A model generated the notes under the pieces. The model saw only the letters and a list, made by a program, of their open reading frames with translations, was not told the DNA's origin and searched no databases. Both the position numbers and the translations under genes were made by a program. Below are positions 1 to 5,165 of a DNA stretch of 5,905 nt, in pieces; the first letter of the stretch is position 1; each line of letters begins with the position of its first letter. The stretch comes from an uncultured Bacilli bacterium (GTDB lineage Bacteria; Bacillota_I; Bacilli_A; RF39; UBA660), in contig CANQRX010000076.1 in the NCBI GenBank assembly GCA_947626425.1, forward strand, positions 1 through 5,905, given 5' to 3'.

Positions 1-95
1 GCCTAGGGAGAAGTGCGCCCAAAATTTGAGTTTGAAAAGTAAAAAGTCTCAAAATAATTAAATAGACCGAAAAAAATAAATAATTAGGATAGAAA

Positions 96-158
96 ATGGA
101 AAACGATAAAGAAAATATAACAATATTGATAAAACAGCCTCTGAAATTAGAGGTATGA
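96..158 (+). CDS. possible 20-residue peptide or gene remnant
   Basis: An ATG at 96 lies six bases after an AGGA (86-89) and opens a 20-codon frame, MENDKENITILIKQPLKLEV, ending in TGA at 156-158. A second tiny frame (MNYSGLF) starts at 155 with an ATGA overlap and stops at 178, 22 bases before the transporter start. The opening 'ITILIKQPL' faintly recalls the start of DUF3846-type mobile-element proteins, so this may be the decayed 5' end of such a gene. It could equally be a leader peptide for the ABC transporter, or chance. No homology can be shown from a peptide this short. Confidence 0.2.
   Translation: MENDKENITILIKQPLKLEV
138..153. repeat. 16-bp near-palindrome upstream of the ABC transporter
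   Basis: CCTCTGAAATTAGAGG has perfect 5-bp arms (CCTCT/AGAGG) around a six-base centre. It lies 46 bases upstream of the transporter start and could be an operator half-site pair or a small hairpin. I see no convincing sigma-A promoter with good spacing between 1 and 187, so its relation to transcription is unknown. The stretch 1-95 holds nothing else I can support. It may contain the last codons of an upstream gene, but all three plus frames close within about 60 bases. Confidence 0.25.
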
Positions 159-199
159 ATTATTCAGGATTATTTTAAAATAGATAGATGGGGATAAAT

Positions 200-1930
200 A
201 TGAAAGAAAATATTAATTTAATTAAAATCACGTTACCATACTTTAAAAAGTACTGGCGTATTCTAGTTCTTGATTTAATTGCTGCATCTTTAACAACCAT
301 TGCAGGTTTTATTTTACCACTTGTTTTAAGTGAATTTACAAATTTAGGAATGGCTGGCACGTTAACTCTAAAGGTCGTTTCTAATTTAACGATTGTATAT
401 GGTGTTTTAAAAATCATTGAAATTATTGCAAGATATTATATGACAAATATCGGACATCGAATGGGCGCAATGATTGAAACGGATATGCGAAGTGATTTAT
501 ACGATCATTTAATGAGTTTACCGACAAGCTATTACAATGATACGAAGGTTGGGCAAATCATGACTCGTGTAACAAGTGACTTAGCTGATATTACGGAATT
601 TGCACACCATGCTCCGGAAGAGATTTTTATTGTATCGATTCAAGTTGTCGTTTCGTTAGCGATTTTAGGTAGTATCAATGCTTGGCTAACAGTACTCATT
701 TTTCTTTTACTGCCATTTATGTATTTTTTTTCAAGGAAAAATCGTACAAGTATGAAGGTAGAGCAGATGAAACAACGTCAACAGATTGGTAATTTAAATG
801 CGGGTATAGAAGATAGTCTCTCGGGCATTAGAGTGGTCAAAAGTTTTGCGAACGAGCCGATTGAGATTGATAAATTCGAGGGAGGCAATCAAAACTTCCT
901 GACAATTAAGAAAGATTTCTATAGCGCGATGGCATCCTTTACATCGACTACCTCATTATTCGAAGGGTTAATGTATATCGTCGTTTTAGTCTTTGGTGGA
1001 TGGGGCATAATCAATAACCAATTTGCTCCGGCAAATTTAATCGTCTTCATCATGTATATCAATATGTTAGTAACAAGTTTACGTCGACTCATTCAGTTTA
1101 TCGAACAATTCCAAAAGGGGATTACAGGAATTGAACGATTTGATGAAGTGATGAGCGTCGAATCTGACATGATCGAGAAAGAAAATGCGATTACACTCAA
1201 AGATGTTAAAGGTTCTATTCAATTCGACAATGTAAGTTTTAGTTACGAAACAGACTCAGCCCATATTTTAGAAGATATCTCGTTTGAGGTTAAACCTGGT
1301 GAAAAAGTGGCATTTATTGGACCAAGTGGGGCAGGGAAGTCGACTATTATTAATCTGATTCCACGATTTTATGATGTAAAAAGTGGTTCGATTTCTATTG
1401 ATGCACACGATATTCGTGACTTAACGTTCCATTCAATCAGAGATAATATTGGAATCGTGCAACAAGATGTCTATCTCTTTGCAGGAACGATCGCAGAAAA
1501 CATCCGTTACGGTAAAATGGATGCGACAGACGAAGAGATTCGTTATGCAGCGAAACTGGCTGGTGCTACTGAATTTATTGATGAGTTGCCAGAAGGATTT
1601 GAAACAGATATTGGTTCTCGCGGTGTCCGTTTATCAGGTGGACAAAAACAACGTATTTCCATCGCTCGTGTATTTCTAAAAAATCCACAAATACTAATTT
1701 TAGATGAAGCGACGTCCGCATTGGATAACGCTAGTGAGATTATTATCCAAGAGTCTTTAGATAAACTAGCTGAGGGGCGTACGACCATTACGATTGCTCA
1801 CCGACTAACGACAATTGAAGATAGTGACCGTATCTATGTACTAGACAAAGGGAATATTACTGAAGTAGGGAATCATGAAGAACTAATGGCTCGAAAAGGC
1901 CATTACTATAGACTATATACAAGAATTTAA
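200..1930 (+). CDS. ABC exporter half-transporter (fused membrane and ATPase domains)
   Basis: This 576-residue protein has the MsbA/Sav1866 type I exporter layout: an N-terminal membrane domain with about six helices (roughly residues 15-310), then one nucleotide-binding domain. Visible ATPase motifs are Walker A GPSGAGKS (374-381), Q-loop VQQD (Q422), signature LSGGQKQR (478-485), Walker B ILILDE (498-503) with the catalytic glutamate E503, D-loop SALD, and H-loop AHR (H534). All key residues are present, so it should be an active exporter as a homodimer, or as half of a heterodimer whose partner is outside the window. The start at 200 is preferred over an ATG at 188 because GGGGA (190-194) sits five bases before it. 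Length is normal for the family. Substrate cannot be read from sequence; lipid, drug or peptide export are all possible. It stands alone in its transcript, closed by a strong terminator. By eye its base composition is richer in GC than the plasmid genes further right, which suggests separately acquired cargo. Confidence 0.93.
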   Translation: MKENINLIKITLPYFKKYWRILVLDLIAASLTTIAGFILPLVLSEFTNLGMAGTLTLKVVSNLTIVYGVLKIIEIIARYYMTNIGHRMGAMIETDMRSDLYDHLMSLPTSYYNDTKVGQIMTRVTSDLADITEFAHHAPEEIFIVSIQVVVSLAILGSINAWLTVLIFLLLPFMYFFSRKNRTSMKVEQMKQRQQIGNLNAGIEDSLSGIRVVKSFANEPIEIDKFEGGNQNFLTIKKDFYSAMASFTSTTSLFEGLMYIVVLVFGGWGIINNQFAPANLIVFIMYINMLVTSLRRLIQFIEQFQKGITGIERFDEVMSVESDMIEKENAITLKDVKGSIQFDNVSFSYETDSAHILEDISFEVKPGEKVAFIGPSGAGKSTIINLIPRFYDVKSGSISIDAHDIRDLTFHSIRDNIGIVQQDVYLFAGTIAENIRYGKMDATDEEIRYAAKLAGATEFIDELPEGFETDIGSRGVRLSGGQKQRISIARVFLKNPQILILDEATSALDNASEIIIQESLDKLAEGRTTITIAHRLTTIEDSDRIYVLDKGNITEVGNHEELMARKGHYYRLYTRI

Positions 1931-1934
1931 TGAC

Positions 1935-1977
1935 AAAGCTTACTTATTAGATGTGCTATCTGATAAGTAAGCTTTTT
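1935..1977 (+). terminator. Rho-independent terminator after the ABC transporter
   Basis: The arms 1935-1952 and 1958-1975 form an 18-bp stem with one G-T wobble, closed by a five-base loop (GTGCT). The stem begins five bases after the transporter stop codon and runs into TTTTT at 1973-1977. Because the base of the stem is AAAGCTT it could also work on the opposite strand, but no convergent gene is present to need that. Confidence 0.9.
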
Positions 1978-2071
1978 AAGTTACTTAAAGCACATAAAGT
2001 TGTCTATTCTAAAGAGAGTTTGATAGAGTGAATGTAATGAAATTGATGTAAGTACTGAAAGGATGAAAAAA

Positions 2072-2386
2072 ATGGAATTAGGCGTTCATGATTTAGTGAC
2101 CTTAAATAAAGGTGAAACACCAGAAGAAGGTTACGCAAGAACAACACGGTTTGTTAAAGAAATAGAACAGATGAATTTTAAACGTTATTGGTTTGCAGAG
2201 CATCATAATTCAAAAGGGCATGCTAGCTCATCGCCTGAGTTAATGGCGGCATATATGTCTGCAGTGACAGAAAAGTTGCGATTCGGGACAGGTGGAACAA
2301 TGATTATGCATTATTCACCTTTTATGTTGTTATATAAATATGGTTTCTTGTTAAATAAGATGAAATATTTTTTAATAAAGATTTGA
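2072..2386 (+). pseudogene. truncated luciferase-like (LLM class) flavin-dependent oxidoreductase
   Basis: Residues 1-83 read as the start of a bacterial luciferase-like monooxygenase: the MELGVHDLVTLNKG beginning, the WFAEHH motif (40-45), and the strand RFGTGGTMIMHYSP (70-83). Full-length relatives are about 330 residues and continue after 'HYSP' with a helix and the flavin-binding remainder of the TIM barrel. Here the similarity stops at about 2320, and an unrelated tail of some 21 residues runs to a stop at 2384-2386. I saw no continuation in another frame, so this is a deletion or recombination junction rather than a frameshift. The remnant lacks most of the barrel and should be inactive. 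I start at 2072 because AAAGGA (2058-2063) is eight bases upstream; ATG 2063 overlaps that Shine-Dalgarno sequence. The terminator at 1935-1977 separates it from the transporter, and I see only weak promoter matches between them. Confidence 0.82.
2348..2376 (+). promoter_or_regulatory. candidate sigma-A promoter for the chimeric HTH gene
   Basis: TTGTTA (2348-2353) and TTTAAT (2371-2376) are separated by 17 bases, matching 4/6 and 5/6 of the consensus. It lies inside the dead tail of the oxidoreductase remnant, probably on the fragment that brought in the KTR gene start. It would begin a short leader reaching the AAAGGAGGAG site at 2397-2406. Confidence 0.45.
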
Positions 2387-2412
2387 ATTAAAGTGTAAAG
2401 GAGGAGATAGTT

Positions 2413-2889
2413 ATTATAAACTACAAGTGGATATTGTGTCCTGTATGTGGAAATAAAACACGATACCAGCTTTCAAAGGTCAGTGGTATACCTGAAAGCA
2501 CTTGGCAAAAAGTAAATGAACGTGATGTTGACGGATTCACAGTTAAGCAGATTAAAGCAATTGCAATGGTCATTCATAAAAAACCAACCAGTGTTTTAAA
2601 TGACCTTATTGAATTGGATAATTTAGAATACAAAGAAGATTTAAATGGCTTACGAAAATTCTTGAATCAACACGATTATAGCAATCCCACAAAAGAAAAA
2701 ATCATCAAAAATCTTATTCAAGAATTAAAGGAAAATGGTGTAAATGTTCAACCGTTTTCTTTTAACAGAATAGAAAACGAAGATTTAGTTGATATAGAAA
2801 TTGTTTTAAATAATGTGATTGATAGCTTAACTACCGCTTTAAATAATATTAAGGCTAATAAACCACCTATCCCTGATACAATTAAATAG
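2413..2889 (+). CDS. chimeric ORF: Cys-rich KTR protein start fused to an HTH (XRE-like) protein
   Basis: From an ATT at 2413 the frame encodes 158 residues beginning (M)INYKWILCPVCGNKTR, the known opening of Cys-rich KTR proteins (Pfam Cys_rich_KTR) found on Tn916-like and resistance elements. After CGNKTR the usual KTR continuation, with its second CPxC knuckle, is absent. The frame instead runs into YQLSKVSGIPESTWQKVNERD and KAIAMVIHKKPTSVLNDLI, a Cro/CI-like helix-turn-helix domain, then a Lys/Glu-rich helical C-terminus. The strong AAAGGAGGAG site (2397-2406) is well placed for ATT 2413 and much too far from the next standard start, TTG 2434, which would give 151 residues starting MCPVC. 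No ATG or GTG start exists upstream before the in-frame stop at 2389-2391. The product could bind DNA, perhaps as a plasmid copy-number or transfer regulator, but that role is inferred. With only one CPVC pair it cannot form the normal KTR zinc knuckle. The native HTH gene probably began with a few residues lost at the junction. Confidence 0.7.
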   Translation: MINYKWILCPVCGNKTRYQLSKVSGIPESTWQKVNERDVDGFTVKQIKAIAMVIHKKPTSVLNDLIELDNLEYKEDLNGLRKFLNQHDYSNPTKEKIIKNLIQELKENGVNVQPFSFNRIENEDLVDIEIVLNNVIDSLTTALNNIKANKPPIPDTIK

Positions 2890-2892
2890 ATA

Positions 2893-2938
2893 GTAGAAAA
2901 GTAGCAATGTGGTTTATACCACATTGCTACTTTTCTAC
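2893..2938. terminator. perfect 21-bp inverted repeat between convergent genes; likely bidirectional terminator
   Basis: Arms 2893-2913 and 2918-2938 pair over 21 bp without mismatch around the loop TTAT. It starts three bases after the HTH stop codon and covers the stop codon (2935-2937) of the convergent minus-strand gene. AAAA/TTTT tracts lie within the stem rather than after it, so termination is plausible but not classical. Each arm contains AAAAGTAGCAATGTGG, one base away from the repeat of the partition region (AAAAGTAGTAATG), so it may also bind the partition protein. Confidence 0.7.
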
Positions 2939-3213
2939 ATCATCTCTAGGAACTCTTGTAATGTTGGCAAATTAAATGCTTCTTTATATTCAATCCTAAT
3001 TGTTATAAATTCATCATAAATTTTTACTAAACAATAATTTTCAAATTTATCTTCTCTATTCAATGTATGTAGAGTATAAGAAATTACAGAATTACCTTTC
3101 ACATTTAATTTTCCAAATAAAGCAAAATCGATATTTTTTTTATAACCCTTAGTTAAAAGGTACTGCTGAATATCAAAATTTAGCGGTACTTTTTTAATGG
3201 CGAGTATTTTCAT
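2935..3213 (-). CDS. unrecognised 92-residue protein, coupled to the recombinase gene
   Basis: I do not recognise this protein. It reads MKILAIKKVPLNFDIQQYLL and onward, with alternating hydrophobic and charged stretches that suggest a small mixed alpha/beta fold; I see no signal peptide, membrane helix, cysteine motif or obvious DNA-binding motif. It is slightly acidic at the C-terminus (EYKEAFNLPTLQEFLEMM). I choose the ATG at 3213, because AGAAGG lies five bases upstream; a GTG two codons earlier (3219) overlaps that site. The gene overlaps the last 20 bases of the recombinase gene, so it is almost certainly co-transcribed and probably translationally coupled. A role linked to recombination or plasmid maintenance is an inference from position only. 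Its stop codon lies inside the 2893-2938 inverted repeat. Confidence 0.72.
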   Translation of the reverse strand: MKILAIKKVPLNFDIQQYLLTKGYKKNIDFALFGKLNVKGNSVISYTLHTLNREDKFENYCLVKIYDEFITIRIEYKEAFNLPTLQEFLEMM

Positions 3214-3769
3214 CAGCACCTTCTACTTTCTTTTGATAGCGAATCAGCGTACTTTTACTAATCCCTGTCATTGCTGTAATTTCAGTATAAGTGTGTTCTT
3301 TTTTCAAGGCTAATGCGTGGTCTAATTGTGCTTTTTTATATTTAGGTGGTCTACCGTCTTTTAACGTTCCATTTTGACGTGCTAAGGCTTTCCCCTCTTG
3401 TGTGCGTTCCACAATCAGATCACGCTCAAAATCCGCAAAGGCACTAAATACGGTATAAATCAATTTGCCTGTTGGTGTATTTTCAATACATCCAAGATTT
3501 AAAATATGTACAGTGACTTCCCTATCAAATAAGTCTTTAATAATCTTTAGGGCTTCCTGCGTACTTCTAGCTAGCCTATCTAGTTTGGTGACGACAAGCA
3601 TATCCCCTGCTTTCAACTTGCTTAATAATTTTAAAAATTGAGTACGTTTGGTATCACGTCCTGATAATTTATCCTGATAAATAACCTGACAATTTTCTGA
3701 TTCTAAGGCATTAATTTGTGCCTGTAAATCTTGTTTAGCGGTACTCACTCTAGCATAGCCATATTTCAT
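3194..3769 (-). CDS. serine recombinase (resolvase/invertase family)
   Basis: This 191-residue protein has the small serine recombinase layout. The catalytic domain opens with YARVST, nucleophile Ser9 after Arg7. Further active-site features are KLDRLARS (R65, R68), FADFERDLIVERTQEG (113-126, the start of the long E-helix), and GRPPKY (139-144), which marks the linker to the DNA-binding domain. A C-terminal helix-turn-helix (about 160-181, TYTEITAMTGISKSTLIRYQKK) completes it. Length is normal for a resolvase. It cuts and rejoins DNA at paired sites through a covalent serine link. The adjacent res-like site (3803-3888) and its place beside the par genes suggest that it resolves plasmid multimers into monomers before segregation, although transposon origin is possible. 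The start ATG at 3769 is preceded by a purine-rich stretch (GAGGAGAAAAGAGGG). Expression is probably self-repressed, because the promoter lies in the res site. Confidence 0.93.
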   Translation of the reverse strand: MKYGYARVSTAKQDLQAQINALESENCQVIYQDKLSGRDTKRTQFLKLLSKLKAGDMLVVTKLDRLARSTQEALKIIKDLFDREVTVHILNLGCIENTPTGKLIYTVFSAFADFERDLIVERTQEGKALARQNGTLKDGRPPKYKKAQLDHALALKKEHTYTEITAMTGISKSTLIRYQKKVEGADENTRH

Positions 3770-3802
3770 TTTTCGCCCTCTTTTCTCCTCAAAATCAAGT
3801 CC

Positions 3803-3888
3803 ACTTATGACACCTACTTATGATACCGTCAAAAATCAGTATTTTCAACAACTTCAAAACGGTATCAAATGTTTTAACTTATGATACC
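3803..3888. other. res-like recombination site of the serine recombinase
   Basis: The 28-bp element 3861-3888 has inverted ends GGTATCA and TGATACC. Its halves agree at 11 of 14 positions, which is the size and symmetry of a resolvase subsite I where crossover occurs. The 12-mer ACTTATGATACC that forms its right half recurs directly at 3816-3827 and, with one change (ACTTATGACACC), at 3803-3814. These two copies would be the accessory subsites, nearer to the recombinase gene as in Tn3-type res sites. The recombinase gene starts 33 bases beyond. The spacing of accessory subsites is irregular, so the exact protomer positions are uncertain. Confidence 0.72.
3804..3832 (-). promoter_or_regulatory. 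recombinase promoter within the res site
   Basis: On the minus strand TTGACG (3832-3827) and CATAAG (3809-3804) are 17 bases apart, matching 5/6 and 4/6 of the sigma-A consensus. The -10 lies in the direct repeat 3803-3814 and the spacer overlaps the copy at 3816-3827. Recombinase bound to res would therefore block its own transcription, as is known for Tn3-family resolvases. Confidence 0.55.
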
Positions 3889-3901
3889 TTTTTATTGTAA
3901 A

Positions 3902-3950
3902 AAAAGTAGTAATGTAGTAATGTGTATTTGTTGCAATTACCACATTACTA
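3902..3950. repeat. upstream 8-bp repeat array: candidate centromere/operator of the par operon
   Basis: Two tandem copies of TAGTAATG (3907-3914, 3915-3922) are followed after 20 bases by an inverted copy (CATTACTA, 3943-3950) with a degenerate neighbour (3935-3942). The block opens with AAAAG, a flank shared by the other copies at 2897 and 5034. Short 7-8-bp tandem repeats beside a parA/RHH pair are the known binding mode of omega-type and pAD1 RepC-type proteins; pAD1 iterons, TAGTARRR, look similar. The inverted copies fill the spacer of the parA promoter, so the array probably serves both segregation and autoregulation. Confidence 0.7.
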
Positions 3951-3959
3951 CGTTATAAT
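3931..3959 (+). promoter_or_regulatory. parA promoter, overlapped by partition repeats
   Basis: TTGCAA (3931-3936) and a perfect TATAAT (3954-3959) are separated by exactly 17 bases. The gene starts 31 bases downstream with AAAGGA at 3976-3981. The inverted 8-mers occupy 3935-3950, between the two promoter boxes, so the RHH protein bound there would exclude RNA polymerase. Confidence 0.8.
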
Positions 3960-3990
3960 ATAAGTAACAAGTAAGAAAGGAAGATGAAAT

Positions 3991-4752
3991 ATGGTAATTA
4001 CACCTAGTAACTTTAAAGGTGGTGTTGGAAAAACCACAACATCTCTATTACTAAGTTACATATTAACTAAACATAAAGATAAAAAAGTTTTAGTCATAGA
4101 TACAGACCCACAAGAAAATTTAACTTATAGTATTTCTACCACTTTTAAGAAAAGTCTAGACCCTAATAAAAATATCTTTAATGCTTGTTTTGATGATTCA
4201 ACTATTGAAGAAAATATTCAAAGTATTACTGATAATCTAGACTTGCTTGCTGGGGAATGGAAAATGACAGAATTTGAAACAGAAGCAAATAGGCAATATA
4301 AACAATCACAACAAAAAAATATCTTATCTATTGTTATTTCCCCTATTATGAATAATTATGATTATATTATTATTGATACATCACCTTATATAAATTTAGT
4401 AATGGATAATGTAATTCATGTAACGGATTATGTAGTGATTACAACACAAACTGATTCAATGGCTTTTGAAAGCACGAAAAGATATTACGATTATTTATTG
4501 TCTATGGCTGTTAATACTGATTTCAAACTACTAGGTGTTCTACCCTATTTAGTAGGCGATAGTTCAACCGATAAATATTATTTACAAGAATATAATGACG
4601 TATTTGGTAATGAATTATTTAACCATAAGGTAAAACATTCAGATAGAGTAAAAACATGGAATCGAAAAGGAATTACAGAAGATAAACCATATGATAAAAA
4701 AACATTAGCCATGTATGAGAATGTTGTTGATGAAATGCTAGAAAAAATGTAA
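3991..4752 (+). CDS. parA: ParA-family partition ATPase
   Basis: The 253-residue protein starts with a deviant Walker A motif, KGGVGKTT (9-16), with the signature lysine K9 and the P-loop lysine K14. It continues with the A' motif DTDPQ (37-41, followed by EN rather than the usual AN/GN) and Walker B YIIIDTSP (125-132). These mark the ParA/Soj/MinD ATPase family. It lacks an N-terminal HTH, so it is the short type Ib form, which relies on a separate small protein to bind operator and centromere. ParA binds nonspecific DNA as an ATP dimer, and gradients of it over the nucleoid move plasmid copies apart. The RHH gene lies 77 bases downstream in the same direction, with an array of short repeats on either side of the pair, giving a complete type Ib par locus. 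The ATG at 3991 has a good AAAGGA nine bases upstream. The coding sequence is strongly AT-rich like repA. Confidence 0.94.
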   Translation: MVITPSNFKGGVGKTTTSLLLSYILTKHKDKKVLVIDTDPQENLTYSISTTFKKSLDPNKNIFNACFDDSTIEENIQSITDNLDLLAGEWKMTEFETEANRQYKQSQQKNILSIVISPIMNNYDYIIIDTSPYINLVMDNVIHVTDYVVITTQTDSMAFESTKRYYDYLLSMAVNTDFKLLGVLPYLVGDSSTDKYYLQEYNDVFGNELFNHKVKHSDRVKTWNRKGITEDKPYDKKTLAMYENVVDEMLEKM

Positions 4753-4755
4753 ATA

Positions 4756-4810
4756 TTCAACCAATGGATCATGCTGCAATCTTGATTGCCTGCATGACCC
4801 ATTGGTTAAA
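4756..4810 (+). repeat. long interrupted hairpin between parA and the RHH gene
   Basis: Three nested stems share one axis: AACCAATGG/CCATTGGTT (4759-4767, 4799-4807), TCATGC/GCATGA (4769-4774, 4792-4797) and GCAATC/GATTGC (4776-4781, 4784-4789), closed by TT. Only one mismatch and a small internal bulge interrupt 21 base pairs. No T-run follows, so it is not a normal terminator. It ends just before the RHH Shine-Dalgarno (AAAGGAAG, 4814-4821). It could be an mRNA stability or processing element that sets the ratio of ParA to RHH protein, or a partial read-through barrier. It falls in a 77-bp gap and shares nothing with the 8-bp repeats. Confidence 0.75.
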
Positions 4811-4829
4811 TCGAAAGGAAGTTTAAGTT

Positions 4830-5015
4830 ATGGATAAAAAAGGTTTTGGTACAAATGTCGGAAGACAAACAAAAAATAATAAAGATACGGCTAAAAAGAC
4901 AGTCTTAAAAAGCATACGAGTTAGTGAACAAGCTCATAAAAAATTAAGGCTACAATCTGTTAAAGAAGATAAGTCAATTCGTGAATTGATAGATGAATTA
5001 TTAGGAATAAAATAA
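4830..5015 (+). CDS. small ribbon-helix-helix DNA-binding protein (ParB-like partner of ParA)
   Basis: This 61-residue protein has a basic, probably unstructured N-terminus (MDKKGFGTNVGRQTKNNKDTAKK) and a C-terminal ribbon-helix-helix unit: strand VLKSIRVSE (about 25-33), helix QAHKKLRLQSVKED, turn, helix SIRELIDELLGIK. The size and layout match omega of pSM19035 and RepC/PrgP-type proteins of enterococcal plasmids. In that class a dimer binds tandem short repeats through the beta-ribbon while the N-terminal tail stimulates the ParA ATPase. The candidate sites are the TRGTAATG arrays on both sides of the operon, one of which begins at its stop codon. Start ATG 4830 has AAAGGAAG eight bases upstream. 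It is likely co-transcribed with parA and represses the parA promoter. The assignment rests on fold pattern and position, not on a close named homologue. Confidence 0.82.
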   Translation: MDKKGFGTNVGRQTKNNKDTAKKTVLKSIRVSEQAHKKLRLQSVKEDKSIRELIDELLGIK

Positions 5016-5073
5016 CTATCACATTACTACTTTTCCACTTGTGGTAATGTGGTAATGTGGTAATGTAGATAAG
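5014..5073. repeat. downstream 8-bp repeat array: second candidate centromere
   Basis: Three perfect tandem copies of TGGTAATG (5042-5049, 5050-5057, 5058-5065) follow an inverted TAGTAATG (CATTACTA, 5022-5029) whose AAAAG flank extends to 5034. The repeats have an 8-bp period and the inverted and direct copies face each other across about 12 bases. The array begins directly after the RHH stop and precedes the repA control region, so bound protein might also affect repA transcription. The variant TGG in place of TAG is shared with the imperfect neighbour in the upstream array. Confidence 0.72.
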
Positions 5074-5125
5074 TCGTCAATCCTTGATATAGTACGGTTT
5101 AGAAGAATTATTTTTTTTAAATATT

Positions 5126-5156
5126 TTTATAAAAAGTAGTATATTTATGATATGAT
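5126..5156 (+). promoter_or_regulatory. candidate repA promoter (extended -10)
   Basis: TATGAT (5151-5156) is preceded by TG one base upstream (5148-5149), an extended -10 that can work with a poor -35. The best upstream box, TTTATA (5126-5131), is weak and 19 bases away. A start near 5163 would give a leader of about 240 bases that begins almost exactly where the antisense RNA terminates. GATAAT (5154-5159) is an alternative -10. Confidence 0.45.
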
Positions 5157-5165
5157 AATAGAAAT

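Noticed and set aside
175..417. Minus-strand ORF of 80 codons over the transporter start
   Set aside because: It is antisense to the first membrane helices, which produces a hydrophobic shadow; no SD or promoter supports it.
1449..1679. Plus-strand ORF of 76 codons inside the ABC transporter
   Set aside because: It is an out-of-frame reading of the ATPase domain, has no ribosome binding site, and its protein lacks any recognisable pattern.
1543..1788. Minus-strand ORF of 81 codons inside the ABC transporter
   Set aside because: It is antisense to the signature and Walker B region of a clearly real gene, with no start signals of its own.
2000..2028. Promoter for the oxidoreductase remnant (TTGTCT with GATAGA)
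   Set aside because: The -10 matches only 3/6 with a 16-base spacer; too weak to list as a feature.
2321..2386. Frameshifted continuation of the flavin oxidoreductase
   Set aside because: The other two plus frames do not resume the family sequence after HYSP, so the rest of the gene is missing and not shifted.
2300..2470. Insertion-sequence end at the junctions
   Set aside because: I looked for IS6-family (IS1216/IS257-like) terminal repeats and for a short target duplication and saw neither.
3902..3950. CRISPR-like short repeats
   Set aside because: The units are 8 bp, contiguous and in both orientations, with no spacers; partition-type iterons explain them better. The same holds for 5014-5073.
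4578..4802. Minus-strand ORF of 74 codons over the parA end
   Set aside because: It is antisense to conserved parA coding sequence and begins inside the intergenic hairpin without an SD.
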